From the NCBI GenBank assembly GCA_963830385.1, contig CAWHMD010000009.1, positions 124,001-188,000 of the forward strand: a stretch of DNA of 64,000 nt, written 5' to 3'. Under the pieces are notes generated by a model. It searched no databases, had not been told where the DNA came from, and saw nothing but the letters and a program-made list of their open reading frames with translations. The DNA comes from Bog-532 sp963830385. GTDB lineage: Bacteria > Actinomycetota > Actinomycetes > Streptosporangiales > Streptosporangiaceae. The translations under genes and the position numbers were made by a program. Below, piece after piece: positions 35,382 through 44,679 of the stretch (position 1 is its first letter; every line of letters starts with the position of its first letter).

Positions 35382-36938
35382 ATGACCAAGCCGATCAGCC
35401 CCGGTCGCCGGTCGCTCCTGAAGGCGGCCGGGGCGGCCGGGGCCGCCGGGGCCGTGGCCGGCCTGGCCGCCCTTTCGGCCTGCTCCGCCTCGGCGCGCAC
35501 GGCGTCCCCGGCCACGGCCGACTGGAACGCGCTGGCCAAGGACCTGTCGGGCACGCTGATCCGGCCCGGGTCGGCCAGCTACGACACCGGCCGGCGGCTG
35601 TTCGATCCGCGGTTCGACGGCCTCCGGCCGGCCGGGATCGCCTACTGCCGGTCCGCCGCCGACGTCGCCACCTGCCTGGCGTTCGTCCGCCGCCACAACC
35701 TGCCGGTGGCGGCCCGCTGCGGCGGTCACAGCTACGGGGGCTGGTCGTCCACCACCGGGCTGATCGTGGACGTCACCTCGATGTCCTCGGTTCAGGTGGA
35801 CACCGCTGCCGGGGCGGTCACGGCCGGTGCGGGCACCCGGCTCATCGACTTCTACAACGGGCTGGCCCCGCACGGCCGGGCGGTACCCGGCGGCTCCTGC
35901 CCGACGGTCGGCCTGTCCGGGCTGACGCTCGGTGGCGGGGTCGGCGTGCTCTCCCGCGCCTACGGGCTGACCAGCGACAACCTGGTGCAGCTGGAGGTCG
36001 TCACCGCCGACGGGAAAATCCGTACCTGCGACACCAAGGACGGCGCCGACCTTTTCTGGGCCTGCCGGGGCGGCGGGGGCGGCAACTTCGGGGTGGCGAC
36101 CTCGTTCACGTTCACCACCCACCCGGTCTCCGGCATCGTGCTGTTCTTCCTGTCCTGGCCGTGGTCCCGGGCCGGCCAGGTCATCGCCGCCTGGCAGTCC
36201 TGGGCGCCGCACGGCCCCGACCAGCTGTGGTCGAACCTGCACCTGGCCGCCGGGACCGGCGCCAGCACGACCATCGAGGTCGGCGGGACCTACCTGGGCA
36301 GCGTGACCGAGGCGGCCAGTCTCCTGGACCAGCTGTACGCGGCCGCCGGCTCCCAGCCGTCCACGCATTTTCTGGAAAATACGTCCTACCTCCACGCGAT
36401 GCTGGTCGAGGCGGCCTGCTCGACGCTCAGCGTCGAGGCCTGTCACCTGCCCGGCCAGACCGCGGGCGGCCAGCTGTCCCGGCAGGCCCAGTTCACCAAG
36501 TCCGACATCTTCACCAGGCCGCTGAGCTCGGCCGCCATCGGCACCCTGCTCAGCGGGACCGAGAAGTTCCTCAGCGCGGGCGGGGCCAGCGGCGGCAGCG
36601 GCGGGGTCGCGTTCGACGCGCTCGGCGGCGCCGTCAACCGGGTCGCGCCCGGGGCGACCGCCTACGTGCACCGGGACGGCCTGTTCCAGGCGCAGTACAC
36701 GACCGACTGGCCCGCCAGCGCGCCGGCCGCCGCGATCGGCCGCCAGCACGCCTGGCTGCGCTCGTTCTACGGCGCCGCGCACCCGTACGCCAGCGGGCAG
36801 GCGTACCAGAACTACATCGACCCCGAGCTGACCGGCTGGCGCCAGGCCTACTACGGCGCCAACTACTCCCGCCTGTCCCAGGTCAAGGGCAGGTACGACC
36901 CCGATCGCCGGTTCCGTTTCCCGCAGGCGATCACCTAG
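35382..36938 (+). CDS. Tat-exported FAD-linked oxidase, berberine-bridge-enzyme type
   Basis: A 518-residue flavoprotein. The N-terminus has a Tat motif (RRSLLKAAG) and a lipobox-like end LAALSAC, so it is probably an exported lipoprotein. The FAD domain shows CGGHSYGG (His about 116) and GGSCPTVGLSGLTLGGG (Cys about 172), the pair that holds FAD by two covalent bonds in this family. The C-terminus has the BBE motif YQNYIDPEL and NYSRLSQVKGRYDPDRRF. Such enzymes oxidise sugars or alkaloid-like compounds. Substrate unknown. The stop overlaps the convergent aldo/keto reductase by four bases. Confidence 0.92.
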   Translation: MTKPISPGRRSLLKAAGAAGAAGAVAGLAALSACSASARTASPATADWNALAKDLSGTLIRPGSASYDTGRRLFDPRFDGLRPAGIAYCRSAADVATCLAFVRRHNLPVAARCGGHSYGGWSSTTGLIVDVTSMSSVQVDTAAGAVTAGAGTRLIDFYNGLAPHGRAVPGGSCPTVGLSGLTLGGGVGVLSRAYGLTSDNLVQLEVVTADGKIRTCDTKDGADLFWACRGGGGGNFGVATSFTFTTHPVSGIVLFFLSWPWSRAGQVIAAWQSWAPHGPDQLWSNLHLAAGTGASTTIEVGGTYLGSVTEAASLLDQLYAAAGSQPSTHFLENTSYLHAMLVEAACSTLSVEACHLPGQTAGGQLSRQAQFTKSDIFTRPLSSAAIGTLLSGTEKFLSAGGASGGSGGVAFDALGGAVNRVAPGATAYVHRDGLFQAQYTTDWPASAPAAAIGRQHAWLRSFYGAAHPYASGQAYQNYIDPELTGWRQAYYGANYSRLSQVKGRYDPDRRFRFPQAIT

Positions 36939-37966
36939 CCGACGGCGCTCGACCCCGCCCAGATGTTGATGCCGCTGTCCACCGCGTGCCGGTCGATCTC
37001 GGCCAGCTCCTCCGCGCTGAACTCGGTGCTGCGGGCGGCGGCCAGGTTCTCCTCCAGCTGCCGGACGCTGCTCGCCCCGATCAGCGCCGACGTGACCCGC
37101 TGGTCGCGCAGCACCCAGGAGATGGCCAGCTGGGCCAGGCTCTGCCCGCGCCGCCCGGCCACGTCGGCCAGCGCCCGCACGTGCTCCAGGGTCTGCTCGG
37201 TCAGCTGGTCGCGGGACAGCGATCCGTTCTGGGTGGCCCGCGAGCCCTCCGGCACGCCGTTCAGGTACTTCCCGGTCAGCAGGCCCTGGGCCAGCGGCGA
37301 GAACGCGATGCAGCCGATGCCCTCGCGGCCCAGCACGCCGAGCAGGTCTGGCTCGATCCACCGGTTCAGCATCGAGTAGGACGGCTGGTGGATCAGGATC
37401 GGCGTGCCCAGGTCGTGCATGATCGCGGCCGCCTCGGCGGTCCGCTCGGCCGAGTAGGAGGAGATGCCCGCGTACAGGGCCCGGCCGGACCGGACCGCCG
37501 TGTGCAGGGCCCCCATCGTCTCCTCCAGCGGCGTGTCCGGGTCGGCCCGGTGGCTGTAGAAGATGTCCACGTAATCCAGGCCCATCCGCTGCAGCGACTG
37601 GTCCAGGCTGGCCAGCAGGTACTTGCGGGAGCCGTGGTCGCCGTACGGGCCCGGCCACATGTCGTAGCCGGCCTTGGTCGAGATGATCAGCTCGTCCCGG
37701 TACGGCCGGAAGTCCTCCCGCATCAGCCGGCCGAAGTTGAGCTCGGCCGAGCCGTAGGGCGGGCCGTAGTTGTTGGCCAGGTCGAAGTGGGTCACGCCGA
37801 GGTCGAACGCCCGCCGCAGGATGGCCCGCTGGACGTCCAGCGGGCGGTCGTCCCCGAAGTTCTGCCACAGCCCCAGCGAGATCTGGGGCAGCTCCACGCC
37901 GCTGCGCCCGCAACGGCGGTAGGGCATCTTGTCGTCGTACCGGTCTTCGGCGGCGATGTAGGTCAT
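36935..37966 (-). CDS. Aldo/keto reductase (glyceraldehyde-3-phosphate reductase-like)
   Basis: A 343-residue TIM-barrel NADPH reductase. The catalytic tetrad is visible: Asp and Tyr in FDLANNYGPPYG, Lys in IISTKAGYD, His in FYSHRADP. The beginning RYDDKMPYRRCGRSGVELP and GLDYVDIFYSHR resemble YghZ-type proteins that detoxify aldehydes. The start is ATG 37966. The divergent neighbour is a dienelactone hydrolase-like gene; the convergent one is the FAD oxidase. Physiological substrate unknown. Confidence 0.92.
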   Translation of the reverse strand: MTYIAAEDRYDDKMPYRRCGRSGVELPQISLGLWQNFGDDRPLDVQRAILRRAFDLGVTHFDLANNYGPPYGSAELNFGRLMREDFRPYRDELIISTKAGYDMWPGPYGDHGSRKYLLASLDQSLQRMGLDYVDIFYSHRADPDTPLEETMGALHTAVRSGRALYAGISSYSAERTAEAAAIMHDLGTPILIHQPSYSMLNRWIEPDLLGVLGREGIGCIAFSPLAQGLLTGKYLNGVPEGSRATQNGSLSRDQLTEQTLEHVRALADVAGRRGQSLAQLAISWVLRDQRVTSALIGASSVRQLEENLAAARSTEFSAEELAEIDRHAVDSGINIWAGSSAVG

Positions 37967-38076
37967 GGTCGCAGTCTCCCACTGGGCCCGTGACCCCGGC
38001 CAATCCCCCCGGGGCGTCCCGGCGTAACCTACCGGGCGGCACCGATGAGCCGGCTCATGACCCGAAAGGACCGCGC

Positions 38077-38820
38077 ATGTACGACGCCATCATGGCCGAG
38101 ACCATCCACATTCCCGGGCACAACGGGGATCTGATCGAGGCGTACTACGCTCGCCCGCTGGCCGCGGGGCCGTTCGGCAGCGTGGTGGTGATCCACCACA
38201 TGCCCGGTTACGACGCGCAGACCAAGGAGATCACCCGCACCTTCGCGGTCAACGGCTACAACGCCGTCTGCCCGAACCTCTACACCCGCGAGGCGCCCGG
38301 GGCCAGCCCCGACGACGCCGCCGCGGCCGCCCGCGCGCAGGGCGGCGTGCCCGATGAGCGCCTGGTCGGCGACGTCGGCGGCGCGGCCACGTTCCTGCGC
38401 GCGCTGGAGAACTCCAACGGCAAGGTGGGCACGATCGGCTACTGCTCCGGCGGCCGCCAGTCGTTCCTGGCCGCGGTCAGCCTGCCCCTCGACGCCGCCG
38501 TCGACTGCTACGGCGCGTTCGTGGTCGGCAACCCGCCCGAGGGCATGCCGCTCAAGGTCGGCCCGATCGTGGACAAGACCCCGAGCCTGTCCTGCCCGCT
38601 GCTCGGCCTGTTCGGCGCCGAGGACTCGCACCCGTCACCCGAGCAGGTCGCCGAGCTGGAGCAGGCGCTGAAGGCGGCCGGCAAGACGTATGAGTTCCAC
38701 ACCTACGAGGGCGCCGGGCACGCGTTCTTCGCGGTCAACCGGCCGTCCTACCGCGTCGAGGCGGCCAACGACGGCTGGCAGCGCATCTGGGACTTCTACG
38801 GCCAGTACCTGAGCGCCTGA
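38077..38820 (+). CDS. Dienelactone hydrolase-family protein
   Basis: A 247-residue alpha/beta hydrolase. The nucleophile is Cys in GTIGYCSGGRQSF (about residue 122), Asp in LFGAEDSHP (about 183), and His in YEGAGHAFF (about 214). This Cys/Asp/His set is the dienelactone hydrolase triad. ATG 38077 follows GAAAGGA; the longer upstream reading is rejected. It probably cleaves a lactone or ester, but the pathway is not clear from the neighbours. The small DUF6295 gene follows after 14 bases. Confidence 0.9.
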   Translation: MYDAIMAETIHIPGHNGDLIEAYYARPLAAGPFGSVVVIHHMPGYDAQTKEITRTFAVNGYNAVCPNLYTREAPGASPDDAAAAARAQGGVPDERLVGDVGGAATFLRALENSNGKVGTIGYCSGGRQSFLAAVSLPLDAAVDCYGAFVVGNPPEGMPLKVGPIVDKTPSLSCPLLGLFGAEDSHPSPEQVAELEQALKAAGKTYEFHTYEGAGHAFFAVNRPSYRVEAANDGWQRIWDFYGQYLSA

Positions 38821-38834
38821 GGAGGGAGCCTTCC

Positions 38835-39098
38835 ATGTGCACGTACCAGACCGAGCAGATCAAGGTCACCGGCAGCGGCAAGGGCGCGGCCGGCTGGTTC
38901 GGCGTCACCGACGCCAGCGTCTACTACGACCACCCGGTGCACGCGCCGGCCGAGCACAGCCTCAACATCGACTTCCTCAACCCGGGCGAGGGCCCGTCCG
39001 CCCGGGTGGCGGTCGAGCTCACCGCCGAGTCCGCCCGCACCCTGGCCAAGGCCATCGAAGCCGCCCTCGCCTCGGTCCCCGCTGACCTGCTGACCTGA
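38835..39098 (+). CDS. Small DUF6295-type protein
   Basis: An 87-residue protein starting MCTYQTEQIKVTGSGKGAAG, with WFGVTDASVYYDHPVHAPAE and LNIDFLNPGEGPSARVAVEL. These match what I recall of the actinobacterial DUF6295 family, which has no known function. There is no signal peptide. ATG 38835 follows GAGGGAG. It is likely cotranscribed with the dienelactone hydrolase gene. Confidence 0.75.
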   Translation: MCTYQTEQIKVTGSGKGAAGWFGVTDASVYYDHPVHAPAEHSLNIDFLNPGEGPSARVAVELTAESARTLAKAIEAALASVPADLLT

Positions 39099-39356
39099 CC
39101 CCAGCCAGGCGGGACGGGACTGCCCGCCCCTGCGCCAGCCCCGTCCCGCCTCACGTACCCCACCCCGCGTCCGCACCATCGCTGCGGGCATCCTTCGCGC
39201 CCCACCGCCGCCCCCCGTCCGTTCGCTCCCAGTGAACGTGATTTGTCCTGGTTAAGACCTGAAAAGGTAATCTCGGGCGGCTGTTTTGTCGGTGCCTCGT
39301 GCCACCATGTGGTCCATGAGGAAGTCGTACGAACGCCGGGCGGTCCGAGGCCGGCG

Positions 39357-40793
39357 ATGAAGTTTCAGGTTGAGCGAGATGTGCTGGCCGAAGCGGTCGG
39401 ATGGGTGTCCCGCGCCCTTCCGGCCCGGCCGGTGATCCCGGTGCTGTCCGGGTTGCTGCTGCAGGCGGCCGACGGCCTGGTGCTGTCCTGTTTCGACTAT
39501 GAGGTGTCCGCCCGGGCCGAGGTCGACGCCGAGGTCTCCGAGCCGGGCACCGTGCTGGTCCCCGGCCGGCTCCTGGCCGAGATCACCCGCAGCCTGCCCA
39601 GCCTCCCCGTCGAGTTCGCCGACGACCCCGAGGGCGTCAGCCTGACCTGCGGCAGCGCCTCGTTCACGCTGGTCACCCTGCCGGTCGAGGACTACCCGGA
39701 CCTGCCCGCGCTGTCCCAGACGGCCGGGACGGTCGACGGCGGGGAGCTGGCCGTGGCCATCGGGCAGGTCGCCCCGGCCGCCAGCCGCGACGACACGCTG
39801 CCGCTGCTCACCGGGGTCAACCTGGAGGTGGCGGGGGAGACGATGACGCTGGCCGCGACCGACCGGTACCGGCTCGCCGTGCGCGATCTGCCCTGGTCCC
39901 CGGCCCGGCCCGACGTCAGCGGCACCTATCTGGTGCCCGCCCGCACGCTGGTCGACGCGGCCCGGACCATGACGCCCGGCGCTCCGGTGACGGTCCAGCT
40001 GCGTTCGGACCGTGACCGCCACGCCGAGCGGGCCGCCGAGTACGGCGACACGGCCCTGGATGACCTGGCCGACGGCCGCCTGCCGGCGTCCAGGGCGGCC
40101 GACGCGATGATCGGGTTCGAGTCCGGCGGGCGGCGGCTGACCACCCGGCTGATCGCGGGAGAGTACATCAAGTACCGGTCCCGGTTCCCGGACGAGTTCG
40201 CCTGCCGGGCCGACCTGCCCGCCGCCCCGTTCATCGAGGCGGTCCGCCGGGTGTCGCTGGTCGCCGAGCGTGGCAGCGCGGTACGGCTGTCGTTCGGCGG
40301 CGGTGAGGTCACGGTCGAGGCCGCCACCCAGGGCCGCGCCCGGGCCCGCGAGATCGTCCGCGCGGACTTCCGCGGCGTCGAGCCGGCCATCGCGTTCAGC
40401 CCGCACTTCCTGCTCGACGGCATCGTCGCGGCCGGCACCAGTGCCACCGTGCCCGAGCCCGGCGACGGCGCGGCTGACGCAGACGACGACGCCAAGACCG
40501 TCAAGCCTGCGAAATCCGCGAAGAAGCCCGCCTCCCGCCGCCGGTCCGCCGCGAGCACCAGCACCAGCGACGGCGCCGGTGACGGGGACGACACCGCCTC
40601 CGCCGCCGATCAGGCCGGCGGCCTGATCCGGCTGGAGTTCAACAGCTCGACCAAGCCCGCCGTCATCACCGGCGTCCCGGCCGCGGTGGCCGGCTCGCCC
40701 GCCACGGACGGCGCCGGCTCCCCCGGCAGTCCAGACACCCCAAGCGGCTTCCGCTACCTGGTGGTCCCGCTGCGCACGGCCGGCCGCCAGTAG
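39357..40793 (+). CDS. DnaN-like sliding-clamp paralogue with insertions
   Basis: A 478-residue protein starting MKFQVERDVLAEAVGWVSRA, clearly the DNA polymerase III beta-clamp fold. It also has RPVIPVLSGLLLQA, FTLVTLPVEDYPDLP, and LAATDRYRLAVRDL. It is about 100 residues longer than usual clamps. One insertion is in domain 2 (about residues 217-250, DRDRHAERAAEYGDTALDDL). A larger Asp/Lys/Ser/Thr-rich insertion (about 360-425) is in domain 3. The end YLVVPLRTAGRQ replaces the usual YLLMPVRL. The standard dnaN normally lies near dnaA at the origin, so this is probably a second clamp of special function. Confidence 0.87.
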   Translation: MKFQVERDVLAEAVGWVSRALPARPVIPVLSGLLLQAADGLVLSCFDYEVSARAEVDAEVSEPGTVLVPGRLLAEITRSLPSLPVEFADDPEGVSLTCGSASFTLVTLPVEDYPDLPALSQTAGTVDGGELAVAIGQVAPAASRDDTLPLLTGVNLEVAGETMTLAATDRYRLAVRDLPWSPARPDVSGTYLVPARTLVDAARTMTPGAPVTVQLRSDRDRHAERAAEYGDTALDDLADGRLPASRAADAMIGFESGGRRLTTRLIAGEYIKYRSRFPDEFACRADLPAAPFIEAVRRVSLVAERGSAVRLSFGGGEVTVEAATQGRARAREIVRADFRGVEPAIAFSPHFLLDGIVAAGTSATVPEPGDGAADADDDAKTVKPAKSAKKPASRRRSAASTSTSDGAGDGDDTASAADQAGGLIRLEFNSSTKPAVITGVPAAVAGSPATDGAGSPGSPDTPSGFRYLVVPLRTAGRQ

Positions 40794-40903
40794 CGGTGCC
40801 CGCCCACCGGGCGGATCTCATGGCGAAGGCGGGCAGCCGGCCGCCCGGCGGGTCATACGGCCGCCCGGCGGGCACGCTTTTGCCGAAGGCGCCCACCCGG
40901 GCC

Positions 40904-41251
40904 TTACGGCGAGGGCGGGTAGCCGTACCCGTATCCGTAACCGCGCTGGGAGAACCACGCGGCCAGCACCAGCCACACCGCCATCACGATGATCATGATC
41001 GCGACGGCCGCGTAGCGGGCGGGGAAGACCGGCGGCCCGGACGGCTCCGGCACGACCGGGGCGCGTGGCAGCCGCGGCATGTCGGCGAACAGCTCGTCGA
41101 GCTGCCCGTGGGTTCTCGACGCCAGTACCGAGTCCAGCCGTTCGTGCAGCTCATCCAGGGTCAGCCGACCCTCGGCAAAGTGCTCTTGCAGCGTTGCCGC
41201 TGCCGCGTCGCGTTCCGCGTCCGAGGCGCGGACGTCTCTCCGAGTCGCCAC
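40904..41251 (-). CDS. DUF1707 small membrane protein (copy 1)
   Basis: About 115 residues from GTG 41251 (VATRRDVRASDAERDAAAA). The N-terminal DUF1707 domain ends LTLDELHERLDSVLASRTHG with the following conserved DL-like turn. A single membrane segment follows at about 75-95 (AVAIMIIVMAVWLVLAAWF), then a tail of repeated Gly-Tyr. The start is uncertain: an upstream reading to 41332 is open, but the DUF1707 domain usually starts close to the first Met or Val. A second DUF1707 gene lies 177 bases away on the same strand. Function unknown. Confidence 0.75.
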   Translation of the reverse strand: MATRRDVRASDAERDAAAATLQEHFAEGRLTLDELHERLDSVLASRTHGQLDELFADMPRLPRAPVVPEPSGPPVFPARYAAVAIMIIVMAVWLVLAAWFSQRGYGYGYGYPPSP

Positions 41252-41373
41252 GGTCCTCCCATGCTCGCCAGGACCAGTTCCTACCTCCACGATAAGTCGC
41301 GGACCGGGTGTCTGTAACTCCCGGTTGGGCATGTATGGTCCCGGGCCGCTGGCGGGCGGGCGTTCCCGGACGT

Positions 41374-41413
41374 GTCAACGGGCCAGCCGGCGGTGGCCGG
41401 CTGGCCCGTTGAC
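41374..41413 (-). terminator. Stem-loop between the two DUF1707 genes
   Basis: Perfect 17-bp arms GTCAACGGGCCAGCCGG (41374-41390) and CCGGCTGGCCCGTTGAC (41397-41413) with a six-base loop. It lies just past the stop of DUF1707 copy 2 and should end its transcript. Confidence 0.8.
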
Positions 41414-41428
41414 GTACTGCTTGCTGCC

Positions 41429-41911
41429 TTACCAGCGGCGGCCGCAGCCCCCGCCGCGCCGTCCGCCGAAGATCCGCCGGAGCAGCGCGAATATCCCGAA
41501 CAGGAGCACGAACCCGAACGGCCGGACCCCGCCGCCGCCGAAGATGCCGCCGAATATGAGCACCGCCCACAGCCCGGCGATCGCGATCATCGCGACCAGG
41601 GGCGCCGCGACCGCCGACATCCGGCCCCGGGCCGAGTTCCAGCCGTCGTCCCGCGGCCCGGTGCTCTGCGGCCCCACGGCCAGATTGGACGCGCCGGTGC
41701 CGACGCCGCCGGGCGCCCAGGTGCTGTTGTCCCGCGGCAGATCGGTGGTCACCGCGTTCAGCTCGCCGGCCGTCTTGGCCGCGAAGGTCTGGTCCAGCCG
41801 CTCGTTCAGCTCGTCGAGCGTCAGCCGGCCGACTCCGTAGTGCTCGCGCAGCTGAGCGGCAACCGCCTCACGCTCAGCATCCCCCACGCGGATGTTAGAT
41901 CCCGTAGCCAT
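41429..41911 (-). CDS. DUF1707 small membrane protein (copy 2)
   Basis: A 160-residue protein. The N-terminal DUF1707 domain (SNIRVGDAEREAVAAQLREH, then GRLTLDELNERLDQTFAAKT) is followed by a polar linker and two hydrophobic segments (VAAPLVAMIAIAGLWAVLIF and FGFVLLFGIFALL). The tail is Gly/Arg-rich. ATG 41911 has GGGAGG upstream. A stem-loop separates it from copy 1, so the two may be separately transcribed. Function unknown. Confidence 0.82.
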   Translation of the reverse strand: MATGSNIRVGDAEREAVAAQLREHYGVGRLTLDELNERLDQTFAAKTAGELNAVTTDLPRDNSTWAPGGVGTGASNLAVGPQSTGPRDDGWNSARGRMSAVAAPLVAMIAIAGLWAVLIFGGIFGGGGVRPFGFVLLFGIFALLRRIFGGRRGGGCGRRW

Positions 41912-42376
41912 GATCGCCTCCCGTTTCCCGGACCGGGCTGGCCAGGTACTCCGACGCTATGTCCTGAGATGAGCCTGGGCAACTGACATCTGTCACGTCC
42001 TCGGTGTGACTCTTCACCGCCGGGTCACCCCATGGCCTGCGGACTCTCCGGCGAGCGGGGGAAAACCCCCGGAAAATTGGCCGGCGCTTATGGGAGAAAA
42101 CCCCCTCGAAAGACCAGCAGGTGCCTTTGTACGGTAAAGGCAACGTCTTAAGTGACGCGGCCTGCCGCGGACAAAGGGCCACCAGATCCGGCCCGGTAAA
42201 TTTCCCGTCCCGCCCATTAATTGACGTCTAAAAGCCAGCATTATCACAGCTCACAGCCAGCGTCGATCGCCCGCTGAACCCGGAAAGAGCCCATGATGCG
42301 CCAGTCGTTGAGTTCAGTATTGCCAGAAAACGAAAATGCTCACCACGACCATCGCCGCAAACGGGTACGCTCGCCA
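41912..42376. other. Long A/T-richer intergenic region upstream of the MMPL gene
   Basis: No convincing gene. It contains small inverted repeats: TGACATCTGTCA near 41982, CGGGGGAAAACCCCCG near 42055, and GCCTTT-N7-AAAGGC near 42123. ATG 42293 is in frame with the MMPL gene and has GGAAAGAG before it, but the codons between it and 42377 are unlike coding sequence here. A TACGCT box lies five bases before ATG 42377. Confidence 0.5.
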
Positions 42377-44605
42377 ATGGTCGAGCGGATCGCCGGATGG
42401 AGCACCCGGCACCGCAAGACCGCCGTCTTCGGCTGGCTGCTGATGGTGGCGGCCATTTTCGCGGTCAGCCAGCTGATGGGCAGCCGCAGCCTGCCGACCT
42501 ACGACCCCGGTCAGGCCGGGCAGGGTGAGCGGACGCTGCACCAGGTCTCACCGGCCGCCCGGAACGCGCTGGCCGAGTCGGTGCTGGTCCAGGCCCGCCC
42601 GGGCGCCGCCCCGTTCAGCCGCAACGGCGAACTGCAGCAGGCCACCCGCCAGGTGGCGGCGGCGCTGGCGGCGCTGCCCCGTGACGCCGGCGCGATCCGG
42701 TCACCGGTCACCGCCGGCAACGCCTCGCTCGTGTCGGCCGGCGGGCGCAGCGTGCTGGTCCAGTTCCAGGTGCCGGGCAACGGCACCAACGCGGACCAGC
42801 AGGTCGCCGCCGACCAGCGGGCGGTGGCCGCGGTCCAGGCCGCCCATCCTGGCCTGACCGTCAAGGAGGCGGGGGACGCCAGCATCACCAAGGCCATCGA
42901 CGACTCGCTGAACTTCCGCCAGGCCGAGGTGACGTCGATCCCGATCACCTTGATCCTGCTGCTGCTCGTGTTCGGCGCCCTGGTCGCGGCGGGCATCCCG
43001 CTGCTGCTGGCGGTGTCCGCCGTCATGGCCGGGCTCGCCGTGGTCACGATCGGCAGCCACTGGCTGCCGGTGACCTCGGCCACCTCGGAGGTCGTGCTGA
43101 TCGTCGGCCTGGCCGTCGGCGTCGACTACTCCCTGTTCTACCTGCGCCGCGAGCGGGAGGAACGAGCGCGCGGCCGGTCCTTCCCCGAGGCGTTGCGGAT
43201 CGCGGCCGCCACCTCCGGCCGGGCCATCCTGGTCTCCGGCGTCACCGTGATGATCGCGCTGGCCGGCCTGTTCCTGACCGGCATCGACGAGTTCGACGGC
43301 ATCGCGCTCGGCACGATCGCGGTGGTCGGCATCGCCGTGGCGGGCTCGCTCACCGTCCTGCCGGCGCTGCTGGCCTGGCTCGGCCCGCGGGCCGACAAGG
43401 GGCGGCTGCCGTTCCTGGGCCGCAGCCGCGCCGCCGGCCAGCCGTCCCGGTTGTGGGCGGCGCTGGTCCGCCGGGTGGTCCGCCGCCCCGCGCTCTGGGG
43501 CGGCGTGGCCGCGGTTGCGCTGCTCGCGCTGGCCGCCCCGGCGCTGAACATGCGGCTCGGCGAACCGGCCGTGGACGCCCCGCCGCACGCCCCGGTGATC
43601 CAGACCCTGAACCAGATCCAGCACGCGTTCCCGCAAGCTCCCGCGCCCGCGACGGTCGTCGTCACCGGGGCCGGGCTCACCTCACCCCGGCTGACGGCCG
43701 CGGTCACCGCGCTACAGGGGCGCGCGGTGGCCGGCGGCCCGATCCGGGAGCCGGTGACCACGGCCCTGGTGGGCGGCGGCGCCGCGGGCCGGGCCCTGGT
43801 CATCGACGTACCGCTGGCCGGGAACGGCAGCGACACCCGCTCCTTCGCGGCCCTGCAGACGCTGCGCACCGACATCCTGCCCGCGACGATCGGCAAGGTA
43901 CCGGGCGTCACGTTCGCGGTGACCGGTGACACCGCCTCCACCTACGACTTCACCCACCAGCTGCATAACCGGACGCCGCTGGTACTCGGGCTGGTCGCGT
44001 TGCTGGCGTTCGTCCTGCTGCTGATCGCATTCCGGTCGCTGGCCATCCCGCTGGTGTCGATCGTGCTCAACCTGCTGTCCGTCGGCGCGGCCTACGGCCT
44101 GGTCACGCTGATCTTCCAGGACGGTCACCTGCAGGGCCCGCTCGGCTTCACCTCGTTCGGCGGGATCATCTCCTGGGTGCCGCTGTTCATGTTCGTGTTC
44201 CTGTTCGGCATCAGCATGGACTACCACGTGTTCATTCTGAGCCGCATCCGCGAGCTGCGCGCCCGCGGTGCCACCACCCGGCAGGCCACGACTGGCGGCA
44301 TCGCCAGCAGCGCCGGCGTCGTCACCAGCGCCGCCCTGATCATGGTCGCCGTGTTCTCCACCTTCGCCACCCTGCCGCTGCTCGACCTCAAGATCCTCGG
44401 CATCGGCACCGCGTCGGCGGTCCTCATCGACGCCACCATCGTGCGCGGCATCCTCGTGCCGGCCTCGCTCGCCCTCCTCGGCGACCGCACCTGGTACCTG
44501 CCCCGCTGGCTGAACCACCTCCTCCCATCCCGCCCGGCCGGACTGCCTCCGGCCCCCGACGACCAGTCCACCCCCGGTGACCAGCCCCGGCTGACCCCGG
44601 CCTGA
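42377..44605 (+). CDS. MMPL-family (RND-type) transporter
   Basis: About 742 residues. A first membrane helix near residue 20 (AVFGWLLMVAAIFAVSQLMG) is followed by a large exterior domain. A five-to-six-helix block comes next (including ITLILLLLVFGALVAAGIPL and VVLIVGLAVGVDYSLFYLRR). A second exterior domain and a second helix block contain LFGISMDYHVFILSRIRE. The charged GVDYS and SMDYH motifs are the proton-relay residues of MMPL proteins. The family exports lipids or hydrophobic compounds to the envelope. A TACGCT element before ATG 42377 supports that start; ATG 42293 is the alternative. Confidence 0.9.
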   Translation: MVERIAGWSTRHRKTAVFGWLLMVAAIFAVSQLMGSRSLPTYDPGQAGQGERTLHQVSPAARNALAESVLVQARPGAAPFSRNGELQQATRQVAAALAALPRDAGAIRSPVTAGNASLVSAGGRSVLVQFQVPGNGTNADQQVAADQRAVAAVQAAHPGLTVKEAGDASITKAIDDSLNFRQAEVTSIPITLILLLLVFGALVAAGIPLLLAVSAVMAGLAVVTIGSHWLPVTSATSEVVLIVGLAVGVDYSLFYLRREREERARGRSFPEALRIAAATSGRAILVSGVTVMIALAGLFLTGIDEFDGIALGTIAVVGIAVAGSLTVLPALLAWLGPRADKGRLPFLGRSRAAGQPSRLWAALVRRVVRRPALWGGVAAVALLALAAPALNMRLGEPAVDAPPHAPVIQTLNQIQHAFPQAPAPATVVVTGAGLTSPRLTAAVTALQGRAVAGGPIREPVTTALVGGGAAGRALVIDVPLAGNGSDTRSFAALQTLRTDILPATIGKVPGVTFAVTGDTASTYDFTHQLHNRTPLVLGLVALLAFVLLLIAFRSLAIPLVSIVLNLLSVGAAYGLVTLIFQDGHLQGPLGFTSFGGIISWVPLFMFVFLFGISMDYHVFILSRIRELRARGATTRQATTGGIASSAGVVTSAALIMVAVFSTFATLPLLDLKILGIGTASAVLIDATIVRGILVPASLALLGDRTWYLPRWLNHLLPSRPAGLPPAPDDQSTPGDQPRLTPA

Positions 44606-44624
44606 CCCTCCTGCCCGCCCAGCT

Positions 44625-44660
44625 CCGGGCGTGACGCCACCCTCCCGGCGTCACGCCCGG
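44625..44660. terminator. Stem-loop between convergent MMPL and AbiEi/DUF559 genes
   Basis: Perfect 14-bp arms CCGGGCGTGACGCC (44625-44638) and GGCGTCACGCCCGG (44647-44660) with an eight-base loop. Position suggests a bidirectional terminator. Confidence 0.78.
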
Positions 44661-44679
44661 CTCCATGTGCGCACCCGGC

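Noticed and set aside
40838..40872. 15-base direct repeat CGGCCGCCCGGCGGG between dnaN-like and DUF1707 genes
   Set aside because: Very GC-rich and short; such repeats are common by chance in this composition.
42293..42376. Earlier ATG for the MMPL transporter
   Set aside because: A ribosome-binding-like GGAAAGAG precedes it, but the intervening codons are unlike coding sequence here, and the conserved protein starts at MVERIAGW.
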